Of a stretch of 64,000 nucleotides of DNA, positions 26,559-34,188 are shown one piece after another. A program made the translations under genes and the position numbers. The notes beneath the pieces are model-generated. The model was not told the origin of the DNA. It made no database searches and saw nothing but the letters and a program-made list of their open reading frames with translations. The stretch's first letter is position 1. Every line of letters starts with the position of its first letter. Origin of the DNA: Pseudonocardia alni. Its GTDB lineage: Bacteria; Actinomycetota; Actinomycetes; Mycobacteriales; Pseudonocardiaceae. The DNA lies in NCBI RefSeq assembly GCF_002813375.1, contig NZ_PHUJ01000003.1, positions 3,472,001 through 3,536,000 on the forward strand, given 5' to 3'.

Positions 26559-26567
26559 CGAAGTTCG
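26559..26567. promoter_or_regulatory. CGAAGTTCG box, second copy
   Basis: 15 bp upstream of methyltransferase ATG 26582, overlapping the region just before its GAGGGGGA ribosome-binding site. Confidence 0.35.
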
Positions 26568-26581
26568 TCCGAGGGGGAGCG

Positions 26582-27277
26582 ATGACCACCCACGCCCACA
26601 CGCCGGCGCTCGTCAGCTCGCGGCTGCTGCCCGGCTACGACACCGTGGCCCGGCTCAGCGGTGCCCTCCCGATGTACTGGCGGCTGCTGGCCCAGGCCGG
26701 TATCGGCCCACGGGACCGCGTGCTGGAGATCGGCTGCGGCACCGGGAACGTGGTGCTGCGGGCGAAGGAGGCCGTCCCGACGGCGACCGTGTGCGGGATC
26801 GACCCCGACCCGGCGGCGGTCGCCGTGGCCCGCCGGAAGGCCGTCGCGGCGGGACTGGACGTGGACTTGCAGGTCGGCGTCGCCGAGGACCTGCCCCTCG
26901 ACGACGGCAGCGTCGACCGGGTCCTGTCCTCGCTGATGCTGCACCACATCGCCGTCGACGCCCGGGTCGCGGCGCTGCGGGAGGCGCACCGCGTCCTGAC
27001 GCCGGGCGGGAGCCTGCACCTGGTCGACCTCGACCACGATCCGCGCACCGGCGGACGGATGCACCCCGTCCACAGGGCGCTGTCGCTCCTGGCGCGCCTC
27101 GACCCGGCCCACCGCGGATCCCGGCACGGTGGGCACGGTGGGCACGGCCACGGACACGGCCATGCCGCGCAGCCGGTGCCGGACCTGCTCGGCGCCGCGG
27201 GGTTCGCCGAGGCGGTGGTCGTCGGACACGGGGCGACCAGGATGGGGCCGATCACCTACTACCGTGCGGAGCGCTGA
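26582..27277 (+). CDS. SAM methyltransferase with His/Gly-rich insert
   Basis: 231 aa class I methyltransferase. Motif I VLEIGCGTGNVVLRA (residue ~44), acidic GIDPDP, DLPLDDGSVDRVLSSLMLHHI and LTPGGSLHLVDLDHD. Residues 181-194 contain six histidines alternating with glycine (RHGGHGGHGHGHGH), resembling nickel/zinc-binding tails, inserted before the last strand. ATG 26582 has a GAGGGGGA ribosome-binding site. AraC regulator divergent. Substrate unknown. Confidence 0.87.
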   Translation: MTTHAHTPALVSSRLLPGYDTVARLSGALPMYWRLLAQAGIGPRDRVLEIGCGTGNVVLRAKEAVPTATVCGIDPDPAAVAVARRKAVAAGLDVDLQVGVAEDLPLDDGSVDRVLSSLMLHHIAVDARVAALREAHRVLTPGGSLHLVDLDHDPRTGGRMHPVHRALSLLARLDPAHRGSRHGGHGGHGHGHGHAAQPVPDLLGAAGFAEAVVVGHGATRMGPITYYRAER

Positions 27278-27287
27278 GCGGTCCCGT

Positions 27288-27293
27288 TACCCT
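27288..27293 (+). promoter_or_regulatory. -10 hexamer TACCCT for tRNA-Ser
   Basis: Ends 7 nt before the first base of the tRNA at 27301. Confidence 0.5.
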
Positions 27294-27300
27294 CCCGTGC

Positions 27301-27386
27301 GGAAGCGTGGCAGAGCGGCCGAATGCACCCGCCTTGAAAGCGGGCGTCCGAAAGGACCGGGGGTTCGAATCCCCCCGCTTCCGCCA
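27301..27386 (+). tRNA. tRNA-Ser (anticodon TGA), encoded CCA
   Basis: Acceptor arms GGAAGCG/CGCTTCC, anticodon stem CCCGC/GCGGG with loop CTTGAAA, long variable arm, T-arm GGGGG-TTCGAAT-CCCCC, discriminator G and genomic CCA. Its 3' half doubles as an attachment site (see 27336 and 29881). Confidence 0.97.
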
Positions 27387-27387
27387 C
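27336..27387 (+). repeat. attachment-site copy 1 (3' 52 bp of tRNA-Ser)
   Basis: Identical over 52 bp to 29881-29932, and 56/57 if the preceding GCCTT/GCCTC is included. Typical of tyrosine-integrase insertion in a tRNA 3' end with the gene kept whole. Confidence 0.85.
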
Positions 27388-27827
27388 AGGTCAGACCCAT
27401 GATCGACGATCACGACCGGTCCCCCGGGTCCTCGTTGACAACAACGGGTGACAACAACCCGCCGGTGACAGCGCGCACTGAGCTGTGCGGGGAGCTGCTC
27501 TCGTGACAGCGAGCGTCAGCAGGACGTTCTCGGTGATCATTTGTCGAGCCCCCCTCCGGACCGGTGAGGACCTTCTTCACGTCTTCAAGCCGGCCCTGAC
27601 GGGCCGGACGGGCGGCGTCGCTGCCGTCCGCCTATCGCCTCCGGCCCGGCGGCCGGCGCGCGCACGCCCGCCACCGTCGACCAACTCGAAACGACGAGAA
27701 GCCGCACCGCCGGGACGAACCGAGGGTGCGGCAACGAGCAGAGGCCGGCGCCCGAGCAGGCCACGGGAGGTGAGCCGGGCCGACGGACGTCGAGGGGAGA
27801 CCTACCCCGACTCAGCCGGGGGCCAGC
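27388..27827. other. non-coding left end of the island
   Basis: No credible gene. Contains two direct TGACAACAAC copies (27436-27445 and 27449-27458), reminiscent of recombinase arm sites, and a CCGGCCC-TGAC-GGGCCGG hairpin at about 27591-27608. An open frame on the plus strand here lacks codon bias and similarity. Confidence 0.4.
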
Positions 27828-28244
27828 TCATCCGAACGCTGCGCGCGCGACCTCGGCATCTTGATCCGGTGTGCCGCCGGACACGCCGATTCCACCGATC
27901 AAGACGCCGGCCTCGTCGAACACCGGCATTCCTCCGCCCATCAGGAGCAGGTCGCTGATGTGGTCGAAATGTGGCAGCGGCTGTCCGGGCTGAACCGGCG
28001 TGCTCAGGGCCTCGCTCGGCGACTGGAACATCACAGCTGTGCGTGCTTTCGCCACCGCCAGGTCGTGTGAGGCGAGCCAAGCGCCGTCCATCCGGACGAA
28101 GGCCACCATGTTCGCCCCGGCGTCGAGGACGGCGAACACGGCGCGTAGCCCCATGCGGTCGGCTGCATCGCGCCCCTGCTCGATCAGTCGGTGTGCGTGG
28201 TCGATACCGATCCCGCGGTACGGCACAGTCCGAGGCTCAGGCAT
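27828..28244 (-). CDS. HbpS/GlcG-like protein (DUF336 family)
   Basis: 138 aa, the full size of the GlcG/HbpS fold, which binds haem or small ligands in some members. AHRLIEQGRDAADRMGLRAVFAVLDAGANMVAF and LPHFDHISDLLLMGGGMPVFDEAGVLIGGIGVSGGTPDQDAEVA are the two halves of the family. ATG 28244 overlaps the SDR stop by 8 bp, so both are coupled. Cytoplasmic; no signal peptide. Island cargo. Confidence 0.87.
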   Translation of the reverse strand: MPEPRTVPYRGIGIDHAHRLIEQGRDAADRMGLRAVFAVLDAGANMVAFVRMDGAWLASHDLAVAKARTAVMFQSPSEALSTPVQPGQPLPHFDHISDLLLMGGGMPVFDEAGVLIGGIGVSGGTPDQDAEVARAAFG

Positions 28245-29013
28245 TCTGCGTCCATTCGGTGGCCTGCCACTGCTTCGCCGCCTCGATCGTCTCGACGGGA
28301 CGCATCGTTCGGTACAGGTGCTCGGAGGCCGGAATCACCTCGACCATGGCGTCGATCATCTCCTGCGGGTCGGCCTGTCCGGTCAGCGATTCCGAGAAGT
28401 CCGGCATCGGCACCACTGCACTACTCGCGTCGTACCACTGTTCGTAGCTCTCGGCGCCGGTGTCGTTGAAGCCGGTGCCGAACACGCCGGGGTTGATCGT
28501 CGCGACCTTCACCCCGTGCGGTTCGAGCTCGGCCTTCATCGAGCCGGCCACGGCTTCGATCGCGTGCTTGGTCGCGCAGTACGCCCCGAGGAACGGGACG
28601 ACGAGGATGCCTCCCATGGAGGAGGTCCAGACCACCTTGCCGGATTTGCGTGCAACCATCTTCGGGACGATCGACTGGACGAGCTGTAGATGGCCGAACA
28701 GGTTGACATCGAATGACTCGCGGACCCGCTGCAACGGAATGTCGACCATCGAGCCGCCTTCCATCACACCGGCGTTGAGCACGAGCACGTCCGGGTCGAA
28801 CGAGCCGGCATGGTCGAGATCGATCGGGTCGAGCAGGTTCAGCTTGATCACCTGCAGCTCGACGCCGGCTCGCTTGGCCTCTGCGCGCAGGTCGCGGACC
28901 TGCGGCCAGGTCTCCGCCGTGGCGACGACCTGATGTCCCTGTCCTGCGAGCGCAAGGACTGTTCCTCGCCCGAAGCCCGAGCTTGCCCCGGTGACCAGGA
29001 TCTTCTGCGTCAT
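28237..29013 (-). CDS. short-chain dehydrogenase/reductase (island cargo)
   Basis: 258 aa classical SDR: cofactor loop TGASSGFGRG, NAG at residue ~81, serine in WTSSMGG, and YCATK catalytic motif, then NPGVFGTGFNDTG. C-terminal region long enough for a substrate lid. Divergent from the TetR gene across 105 bp with an operator between. Lower-GC codon choice (GAT, ATC, TTG) than its neighbours outside the island. Substrate unknown. Confidence 0.9.
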   Translation of the reverse strand: MTQKILVTGASSGFGRGTVLALAGQGHQVVATAETWPQVRDLRAEAKRAGVELQVIKLNLLDPIDLDHAGSFDPDVLVLNAGVMEGGSMVDIPLQRVRESFDVNLFGHLQLVQSIVPKMVARKSGKVVWTSSMGGILVVPFLGAYCATKHAIEAVAGSMKAELEPHGVKVATINPGVFGTGFNDTGAESYEQWYDASSAVVPMPDFSESLTGQADPQEMIDAMVEVIPASEHLYRTMRPVETIEAAKQWQATEWTQNA

Positions 29014-29078
29014 GATAGCTCCGTAACTATCTGGATGGATACGTTCACTAGCCTGTCAGCGCCGCCGAGGCCTGTCAA

Positions 29079-29092
29079 TAACTGGCTAGTTA
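29079..29092. promoter_or_regulatory. TAACT-GGCT-AGTTA operator
   Basis: Perfect 5-bp arms, 15 bp upstream of the TetR -10 hexamer. A further TAACT lies at 29024-29028 near the SDR start. Likely TetR operator for both directions. Confidence 0.55.
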
Positions 29093-29118
29093 CCTACGCC
29101 GGTCAGTAGGCTGTGGAG

Positions 29119-29715
29119 GTGCCGCCAGATGCGACCGAGACCAAGCGTCGGATCCTGGCCGCCGCACGATCGGAGTTCGCGCAGTACGGCTTGGCCGGAG
29201 CGCGGATCGACCGCATCGCCGACCGGGCCAGCGCGAACAAGAGGTCGATCTACGTCCACTTCGGCCCCAAGGAGAAGCTCTTCGATCGGGTTGTCGCGCA
29301 GGGGCTCGTCGAACTGGCCGAAGCCGTGAGCTTCACTCCAGACGATCTTCCCGGCTACGCCGGCCGCCTGTTCGACCATCTGCTGGTCGACCCGACGATC
29401 CTCCGCCTGTCGACGTGGGCGAATCTGGAACGCCCTGATGCGACCTCCGGAGAGGCTGAGACCTATCGCGCCAAGGTGGAAGCGCTCAAGGATCAGTTCG
29501 GTGACAGTGCAGTCGACGTTCTCGTCCTGGTCCTCGGACTGGTCACGGCCTGGGCGACTGCATCCCCCTCTCTGCGAACCCTCGCCGGGGGCGAGCCGTG
29601 GTCGTCCACGCGCCTCGCGGAGCACCGCCGAGTGATGACCGCGAGCGTCGCGACCCTCGAAGCGGCGTGCGCTGAGCATCCTGTCGATCGACCGGACGCC
29701 GGCCATGCTGTGTGA
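29119..29715 (+). CDS. TetR-family regulator (island)
   Basis: 198 aa. Helix-turn-helix AQYGLAGARIDRIADRASANKRSIYVHFGPKEKLFDRVV. GTG 29119 was chosen over GTG 29113 because TAGGCT (29107-29112) lies exactly 6 nt upstream. The C-terminal domain resembles TetR members that govern SDR genes. Controls, by position, the divergent SDR-HbpS pair. Confidence 0.88.
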   Translation: MPPDATETKRRILAAARSEFAQYGLAGARIDRIADRASANKRSIYVHFGPKEKLFDRVVAQGLVELAEAVSFTPDDLPGYAGRLFDHLLVDPTILRLSTWANLERPDATSGEAETYRAKVEALKDQFGDSAVDVLVLVLGLVTAWATASPSLRTLAGGEPWSSTRLAEHRRVMTASVATLEAACAEHPVDRPDAGHAV

Positions 29716-29880
29716 CGGGTCCATACCATCGCGACAGAAGAGCACGGGGATATCGCCGTAGCGTCGGGGGCTGACCACAACCGTGACCGCAACCCGCCGG
29801 AGAATCGCGAGACACCGCTGGACGACGACGGACTCCTGACCTGCAAGATCGGGTCGACGAGGAGGCATCCCAGTGGCCTC

Positions 29881-29932
29881 GAAAGCGGGCGTCCGAAAGG
29901 ACCGGGGGTTCGAATCCCCCCGCTTCCGCCAC
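29881..29932 (+). repeat. attachment-site copy 2 (orphan tRNA-Ser 3' end)
   Basis: 52 bp identical to the 3' part of tRNA-Ser(TGA), without any 5' half upstream. Marks the far end of the island; 29716-29880 before it holds no gene. Confidence 0.85.
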
Positions 29933-29944
29933 TCTCGCCGCCGA

Positions 29945-30367
29945 TCACCCCCGTCGCCGGAGCGCGTTCCCGTGCTTGCGGACGGCGAAGTCGTGCGCAT
30001 CGACCAGCAGCTCCTGCGCCCGCGGCCAGGTCGTGTCCGGATCCACCACCGCCACCCAGTGGTGGGCGGCGTAGACGGGGTGCGGGAACAGCACGTCGCG
30101 GGTCGCCGGGTCGATGCCCGGATCGGTCGGGAACAGCTCCCGGTAGCGGACGGTCGGCAGCCCGATGTTGAGCCGGAACGCGCCGGGGCGGTCGAGATCC
30201 GAGGCGGTGTCGTTCACGTCGGACCGTACGACCGTCGCCCAGCCCTGGCGGGGGTGCTGCTCGTAGTCGTGGTCCGGGTCGTGGATCGCGAACGCGTCCC
30301 CGTTCCCCTCGACGATCCGGGTGCCGGGGAACCCGGCGAGTACGGCGATGACCTGCTCGGCGTCCAT
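29945..30367 (-). CDS. DUF6194-family protein
   Basis: 140 aa small soluble protein. MDAEQVIAVLAGFPGTRIVEGNGDAF start, FRLNIGLPTVRYRELFP and FPHPVYAAHHWVAVVDPDTTW are family-like segments resembling MmcQ/YjbR-type folds. ATG 30367. Function unknown. First chromosomal gene after the island. Confidence 0.7.
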   Translation of the reverse strand: MDAEQVIAVLAGFPGTRIVEGNGDAFAIHDPDHDYEQHPRQGWATVVRSDVNDTASDLDRPGAFRLNIGLPTVRYRELFPTDPGIDPATRDVLFPHPVYAAHHWVAVVDPDTTWPRAQELLVDAHDFAVRKHGNALRRRG

Positions 30368-30420
30368 GCCGCCAGATCAGCACTTTTCCACGATCGTTCG
30401 TCCGGCGGCAGTGTCGCAGA

Positions 30421-30879
30421 TCACATACTCTCGGCGACGACGGCCAGTCGGTCCAGTGACGCCCGCAGCCGGTCCGCGGTGGTGGCGCGGGCCCGCTTCT
30501 GGCGGAACGCGTCGTCCGGGGCGAGGCCGGTCCAGTCGTAGGTGCAGCGCACGTGGGTCCTGCCGTCGCCGACGGGCTCCAGCTCCCAGCGCCACAGGTG
30601 CCCGGGCGGCGGCTTCCCCGGCTCCGACGGCAACCACGCGACCAGCCGGTCCTCGGTGAACTCGACGACCCGGTTCTCCCGCACCGTGCCCTGGGTGAGC
30701 AACATGGCGAAGACGTCGCCGACGGCGCGGACCCGCTGCCCCTGCGCGGCCTCGGCGAGGTTGTCGTTGCCGTCCCACTCGGGCTGTCGGGCGGGGTCGG
30801 CGATCAGCTCGAAGATCGTCCCGGGGGCGGCGTCGATCTCCCGGCTGCTGTGCACCACGGTCTGCGGAGTGTCGGTCAC
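30421..30879 (-). CDS. SRPBCC-family (polyketide-cyclase-like) protein
   Basis: 152 aa START/SRPBCC fold: SSREIDAAPGTIFELIADPARQPEWDGN at the N-terminus, HLWRWELEPVGDGRTHVRCTYDWTG in the C-terminal strands and a final helix. Such proteins bind hydrophobic ligands or act as cyclases. GTG 30879, divergent from the DinB gene. Confidence 0.8.
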   Translation of the reverse strand: MTDTPQTVVHSSREIDAAPGTIFELIADPARQPEWDGNDNLAEAAQGQRVRAVGDVFAMLLTQGTVRENRVVEFTEDRLVAWLPSEPGKPPPGHLWRWELEPVGDGRTHVRCTYDWTGLAPDDAFRQKRARATTADRLRASLDRLAVVAESM

Positions 30880-30945
30880 GGCCGCAGTGGACCACCGCCC
30901 GGCCGGGAGCGGAAGATGTCGGACCCCGCTGCCACGATCACGGGC

Positions 30946-31446
30946 ATGACCGACCGCGCCCACCCCCCGATGCAGGCCGACGTCCTCACCACGCTCACCT
31001 CCTGGCTCGACTTCTACCGCGCCACCCTGCTCGGCAAGGTCGAGGGACTGACCGACGAGCAGGTACGGGAGGCGGCGGTGCCGCCGTCGTCGCTCACGCT
31101 GCTGGGCCTGGTGCAGCACCTGGCCGCGGTGGAGCGGAACTGGTTCCGGCAGGTCCTGGGCGGCGAGGACGTACCGCCGCTGCATCCGCGCGAGCCCGGG
31201 ACCGGCCACGACGGCGGGTTCGAGCTCGGGGGCGCGGGCCTCACCGAGGCCCGGGCCGCCTGGGAGGAGGAGGTCGGCAGGGCGCGCGAGGTCGTCGACG
31301 CAGCCGGTCTCGACGGCACGGGCTCGCTCGGCGGGAACGCGGTGTCGGTGGTCTGGATCCTCACCCACGTCATCGCCGAGTACGCCCGCCATGCCGGGCA
31401 CGCCGACCTGGTCCGCGAGCGGATCGACGGGAGCACCGGCGTCTGA
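30946..31446 (+). CDS. DinB/DUF664-family protein
   Basis: 166 aa four-helix bundle of the DinB/YfiT type, which includes mycothiol-dependent transferases. Metal ligands are suggested by LVQHLAAVERNWFRQVL and by HVIAEYARHAGHADLVRE near the end. ATG 30946; ATG 30916 is an in-frame alternative. Function unassigned. Confidence 0.85.
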   Translation: MTDRAHPPMQADVLTTLTSWLDFYRATLLGKVEGLTDEQVREAAVPPSSLTLLGLVQHLAAVERNWFRQVLGGEDVPPLHPREPGTGHDGGFELGGAGLTEARAAWEEEVGRAREVVDAAGLDGTGSLGGNAVSVVWILTHVIAEYARHAGHADLVRERIDGSTGV

Positions 31447-31456
31447 GACCGCTCGG

Positions 31457-31476
31457 CCGCGTTCCGCGGAACGCGG
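31457..31476. terminator. 20-bp perfect palindrome between convergent genes
   Basis: CCGCGTTCCGCGGAACGCGG, perfectly self-complementary, between the DinB stop (31446) and the VOC stop (31478). Same core again at 32771. Probably a bidirectional terminator. Confidence 0.6.
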
Positions 31477-31477
31477 G

Positions 31478-31879
31478 TCAGCCGCCGCCGGGGTAGGTCG
31501 CGAAGGTCCAGAGGTTGCCCTCGGGGTCGGCGACGGCGCAGGCGCGTGTCGGGCCGCTCGCGGCGAAGGAGGTCGGGTGCGGCGCCTGCACGACGGTCCC
31601 GCCCGCGTCCGCGACGCGCCGGTGGACGGCGTCGACGTCGTCGTCGGAGCGGCACGCGACGTACACGGCGCCGGCGCGCAGCCCGGCGTGGACGCCGTCG
31701 TCGTGTTTCGTGCCGCCGACCAGGACGGTCCCGCCGTCGCGGGTGAGCTCGGCGTGCACGATGTCGCCGACCTCGTCGTGCACGACGACCGACGCGGTGA
31801 ACCCGGCGGCGTCGACCAGGAAGCGGACCGCGGCGCCCGGGTCGTCGTAGTGCAGGACCGGCCAGACGGTGGAGCTCAC
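31478..31879 (-). CDS. VOC-superfamily (glyoxalase/bleomycin-resistance-like) protein
   Basis: 133 aa. The paired beta-alpha-beta-beta-beta layout starts at WPVLHYDDPGAAVRFLVDAAGF and ends with ADPEGNLWTFATYPGGG, as in DUF1428/PhnB-like VOC proteins. GTG 31879. Metal ligands cannot be assigned with confidence. Single gene, function unknown. Confidence 0.85.
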   Translation of the reverse strand: MSSTVWPVLHYDDPGAAVRFLVDAAGFTASVVVHDEVGDIVHAELTRDGGTVLVGGTKHDDGVHAGLRAGAVYVACRSDDDVDAVHRRVADAGGTVVQAPHPTSFAASGPTRACAVADPEGNLWTFATYPGGG

Positions 31880-31898
31880 CGCCTGACGGTAGCGAACG

Positions 31899-32333
31899 TC
31901 AGCAGAAGCCGCGGAACACCCGGTCGGGCTGCAGCTGCGCATGGTCGGCGAAGTCGGCGAACTCCATGTTCGCGGTCGACACGTTGTTCTCCACCGACCA
32001 CAGATCCGCTGCGGCGATCCGGAGAGTTCGGCCGGGATCCTGCCGCAGGTCGGCCGCGACGATCGGGAAGCCGTCGTCGAGCAGGGTCCGCTCGTCGACG
32101 ACGAACAGCAGCGGATGGTGGGCGGCGAGCCCGTCGTCGAGCGCGAACACGACGACGCGGTCGGCGGTCCAGCCGCTGAAGAGATCCTCGGTGACGACGT
32201 CGAACGCGGCGAGGAAGGTCTCCTCGTCCGGATCGTCGGGTGCGATGATCCCGAGCAGCTCGTTCCAGGGGCCCTCACCCGAGTCGGCGCAGGTCCGCAC
32301 CAGCGGCGGGAGGAACGTCACGGGGAACTCCAC
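31899..32333 (-). CDS. DUF6924-family protein
   Basis: 144 aa. LPPLVRTCADSGEGPWNELLG at the start and WSVENNVSTANMEFADFAD near the end, closing with VFRGF, match the DUF6924 pattern I know. Function unknown. GTG 32333; divergent from a small gene at 32364. Confidence 0.75.
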   Translation of the reverse strand: MEFPVTFLPPLVRTCADSGEGPWNELLGIIAPDDPDEETFLAAFDVVTEDLFSGWTADRVVVFALDDGLAAHHPLLFVVDERTLLDDGFPIVAADLRQDPGRTLRIAAADLWSVENNVSTANMEFADFADHAQLQPDRVFRGFC

Positions 32334-32363
32334 CCCGCCATCCTCCCGTGGTCGGATCGGGAC

Positions 32364-32717
32364 ATGAGCCGCGCACCCAGCGTCGACGGTCGCCGGTTCG
32401 CCGGCATCAGCAACTCCGGCGACGGCGAGGTCGGCCGGGCCACCGTCTTCGACTACCACGAGTCCGACGGGCTGGTCTGGGCCGAGTACGCCGGTGGCGA
32501 TGTCAGGCTCGGCCGACTGGCCGGCACCCGCGACGGCGGCCGGTTGAGCTTCCGCTACGTGCACGTGTCCGTCGACGGCACGTCCAGCTCGGGGCGGTGC
32601 GAGGCCCGCCTCGAGGTCCTCGACGACGGCCGGATCCGCTCGCACGAGACCTGGGCCTGGGAGTCCCGGCCGGGCACCGGGGAGAGCGTCGTCGAGGAGA
32701 TCACGGGTCCCATCTGA
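32364..32717 (+). CDS. small conserved beta-rich protein
   Basis: 117 aa. GRRFAGISNSGDGEVGRATVFDYHE and GRIRSHETWAWESRPGTGESVVEEI are conserved in a family often labelled as n-acetylglutamate-synthase-like, without biochemical proof. ATG 32364 is directly divergent from the DUF6924 gene. Role unknown. Confidence 0.75.
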   Translation: MSRAPSVDGRRFAGISNSGDGEVGRATVFDYHESDGLVWAEYAGGDVRLGRLAGTRDGGRLSFRYVHVSVDGTSSSGRCEARLEVLDDGRIRSHETWAWESRPGTGESVVEEITGPI

Positions 32718-32770
32718 CGGTGAGCGAGCTGCGGTGGGCCCCGGACCGGCCGCCGTCGTGCAGGGTCGAC

Positions 32771-32788
32771 CGCGTTCCGCGGAACGCG
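32771..32788. terminator. 18-bp perfect palindrome, second copy
   Basis: CGCGTTCCGCGGAACGCG, identical core to 31457-31476, again between convergent stops (32717 and 32823). Confidence 0.6.
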
Positions 32789-32822
32789 AGACCGTCCTGC
32801 TCGCCCGCGTCCCGCTCCGGCG

Positions 32823-33709
32823 TCACGGCGTCGCCGCCCGTCCCCCGGATCCCGCAGCGGCACCGGCGGTCCGCACCAGCCGTCGCGCCTCCTCGATCTC
32901 CGGCGGCCCCGGGACGTCCGGCAGCACCCCGGTGGCGGTGCGCAGCCCGCGCAGCGTGAGGGTCGTCGGCCAGTCCGTCGTCGGCAGCCCGGGCAGGCCG
33001 TAGAGCCTCCGGGCCCAGCGCGGCAGGGTGGCCAGGGCGAGCGTGGACAGGCCCGCGATCCCGAGCCGGACCTGCAGCGGCGCCGCGCCCTGCGGGGCGA
33101 ACAGGTTCCCGGCCGCACGGCGGGCCTCGTCGGTCATCCGCAGCCGGGGGCGCACCGCGGCCATGTACTCGGCCATCTCGGCCACCGACGACGGCACGGT
33201 CGCCGGGTCGATGCCGACCACCTCGGCTGCCCGGACGCTCTCGGCGACGTAGGTCTCCGCCGAGTCGTCGTCGAGCAGACCCGACCGGCGGGCGACGTCG
33301 GTGTAGGACTCGATCTCCGCGGCGTGCACCCAGAGCAGGCCCTCCGGGGCGTCGATCCGGTAGCTCTCGCCGTTGTCCGGGTCGTGCCCGCGCAGCCCGG
33401 CGTGCAGTCCCCGGACGCGGGCGCCGGCCCGGTCGACGTCGGCAGCGGTCCGAACGTGCGGGTCCCGACGAACTCGACGGTCCGCTGGAACCGCGCGTAG
33501 GACTTCTTCGGGTCGAACAGCGCCGAGTTCTGGTACGTCCCGCGCATCACCCGCGGGTCCAGCGACTGCAGCAGCAGCGCGCGCATCCCGGCGACCCACA
33601 TCACGGGTTCGAGGTGCACCCGCCAGGTCACCGAACCGGGGCCGAACAGACCGTGATCCACCATGTGCTCCAGGACACCCCGCGCGGGGTGGGAGCGCAC
33701 GTCGATCAC
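32823..33709 (-). pseudogene. oxygenase-like DUF2236 (MpaB/rubber-oxygenase family), frameshifted
   Basis: The N-terminal half (VDHGLFGPGSVTWRVHLEPVMW ... SYARFQRTVEFVGTRTFG) and the C-terminal half (TAADVDRAGARVRGLHAGLRG ... LLWVHAAEIESYTDVA ... GLRTATG) are in different frames. The switch lies near 33446-33453, where one base seems to be missing. Otherwise the protein would be full length (~295 aa). Family members are haem proteins of largely unknown function. A sequencing error cannot be excluded. GTG 33709 as start. Confidence 0.75.
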
Positions 33710-33776
33710 CGGAACCCGGGGTTCGACCCGGGGACATCCCGGAGGAGGAACCGGACAGCTCGGGCATGCTGGAACC

Positions 33777-34184
33777 ATGCTCCGCCTCATCCTGAACGTG
33801 GTCTGGCTGGTCCTCTCCGGCTTCTGGCTGTTCCTCGGCTACATGCTCGCCGGGATCGTCGCCTGCCTGCTGGTCGTGACCATCCCGTTCGGGATCGCGT
33901 CGTTCCGGATCGGGCTCTACGCATTGTGGCCGTTCGGGCGCGACGTCGTGCGCGACCCGCGGGCCGGGGCGGCGTCGACGATCGGCAACGTGCTGTGGAT
34001 CGTGCTGTTCGGCTGGTGGCTGGTGCTCGGGCACATCGGCACCGCGCTCGCGCTCGCCGTCACGATCATCGGGCTGCCGCTGGCCTGGGCGAACCTGAAG
34101 CTCATCCCGGTCTCGCTGCTGCCGCTGGGGTCGCGGATCGTCGACACCGAGGCCTACGTGCCCGGCTCGCGGGTCGCGGTCTGA
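33777..34184 (+). CDS. YccF-domain membrane protein
   Basis: 135 aa with two YccF repeats: LNVVWLVLSGFWLFLGYMLAGIVACLLVVTIPFGIASFRIG and IGNVLWIVLFGWWLVLGHIGTALALAVTIIGLPLAWANLKL, about four helices. ATG 33777 follows GGAGGAGGAA at a longer distance. Function of the family unknown. Confidence 0.9.
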   Translation: MLRLILNVVWLVLSGFWLFLGYMLAGIVACLLVVTIPFGIASFRIGLYALWPFGRDVVRDPRAGAASTIGNVLWIVLFGWWLVLGHIGTALALAVTIIGLPLAWANLKLIPVSLLPLGSRIVDTEAYVPGSRVAV

Positions 34185-34188
34185 CAGC

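Larger units (their letters stand above)
27336..29932. mobile_element. small tRNA-Ser genomic island without integrase
   Basis: Bounded by the 52-bp direct repeats. Inside are TetR (29119), SDR (28237) and HbpS-like (27828) genes and two non-coding ends. Base use differs from the surroundings: the line 28801-28860 is about 62% G+C against about 77% for a sample line at 39001-39060. No integrase, excisionase or transfer gene is visible, so it is a decayed or non-autonomous element. Confidence 0.7.

Noticed and set aside
27436..27458. Terminator or CRISPR-like repeats
   Set aside because: Only two short direct copies, no spacer pattern and no stem; kept only as possible recombinase sites.
27485..27958. 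Open frame at the left end of the island
   Set aside because: Arg/Pro-rich, no motifs, runs antisense into the HbpS-like gene.
29086..30383. Minus-strand frames across the orphan tRNA end (GGFEPPVLSDARF-type peptides)
   Set aside because: Typical false translation of a tRNA-Ser complement; overlaps the TetR gene antisense.
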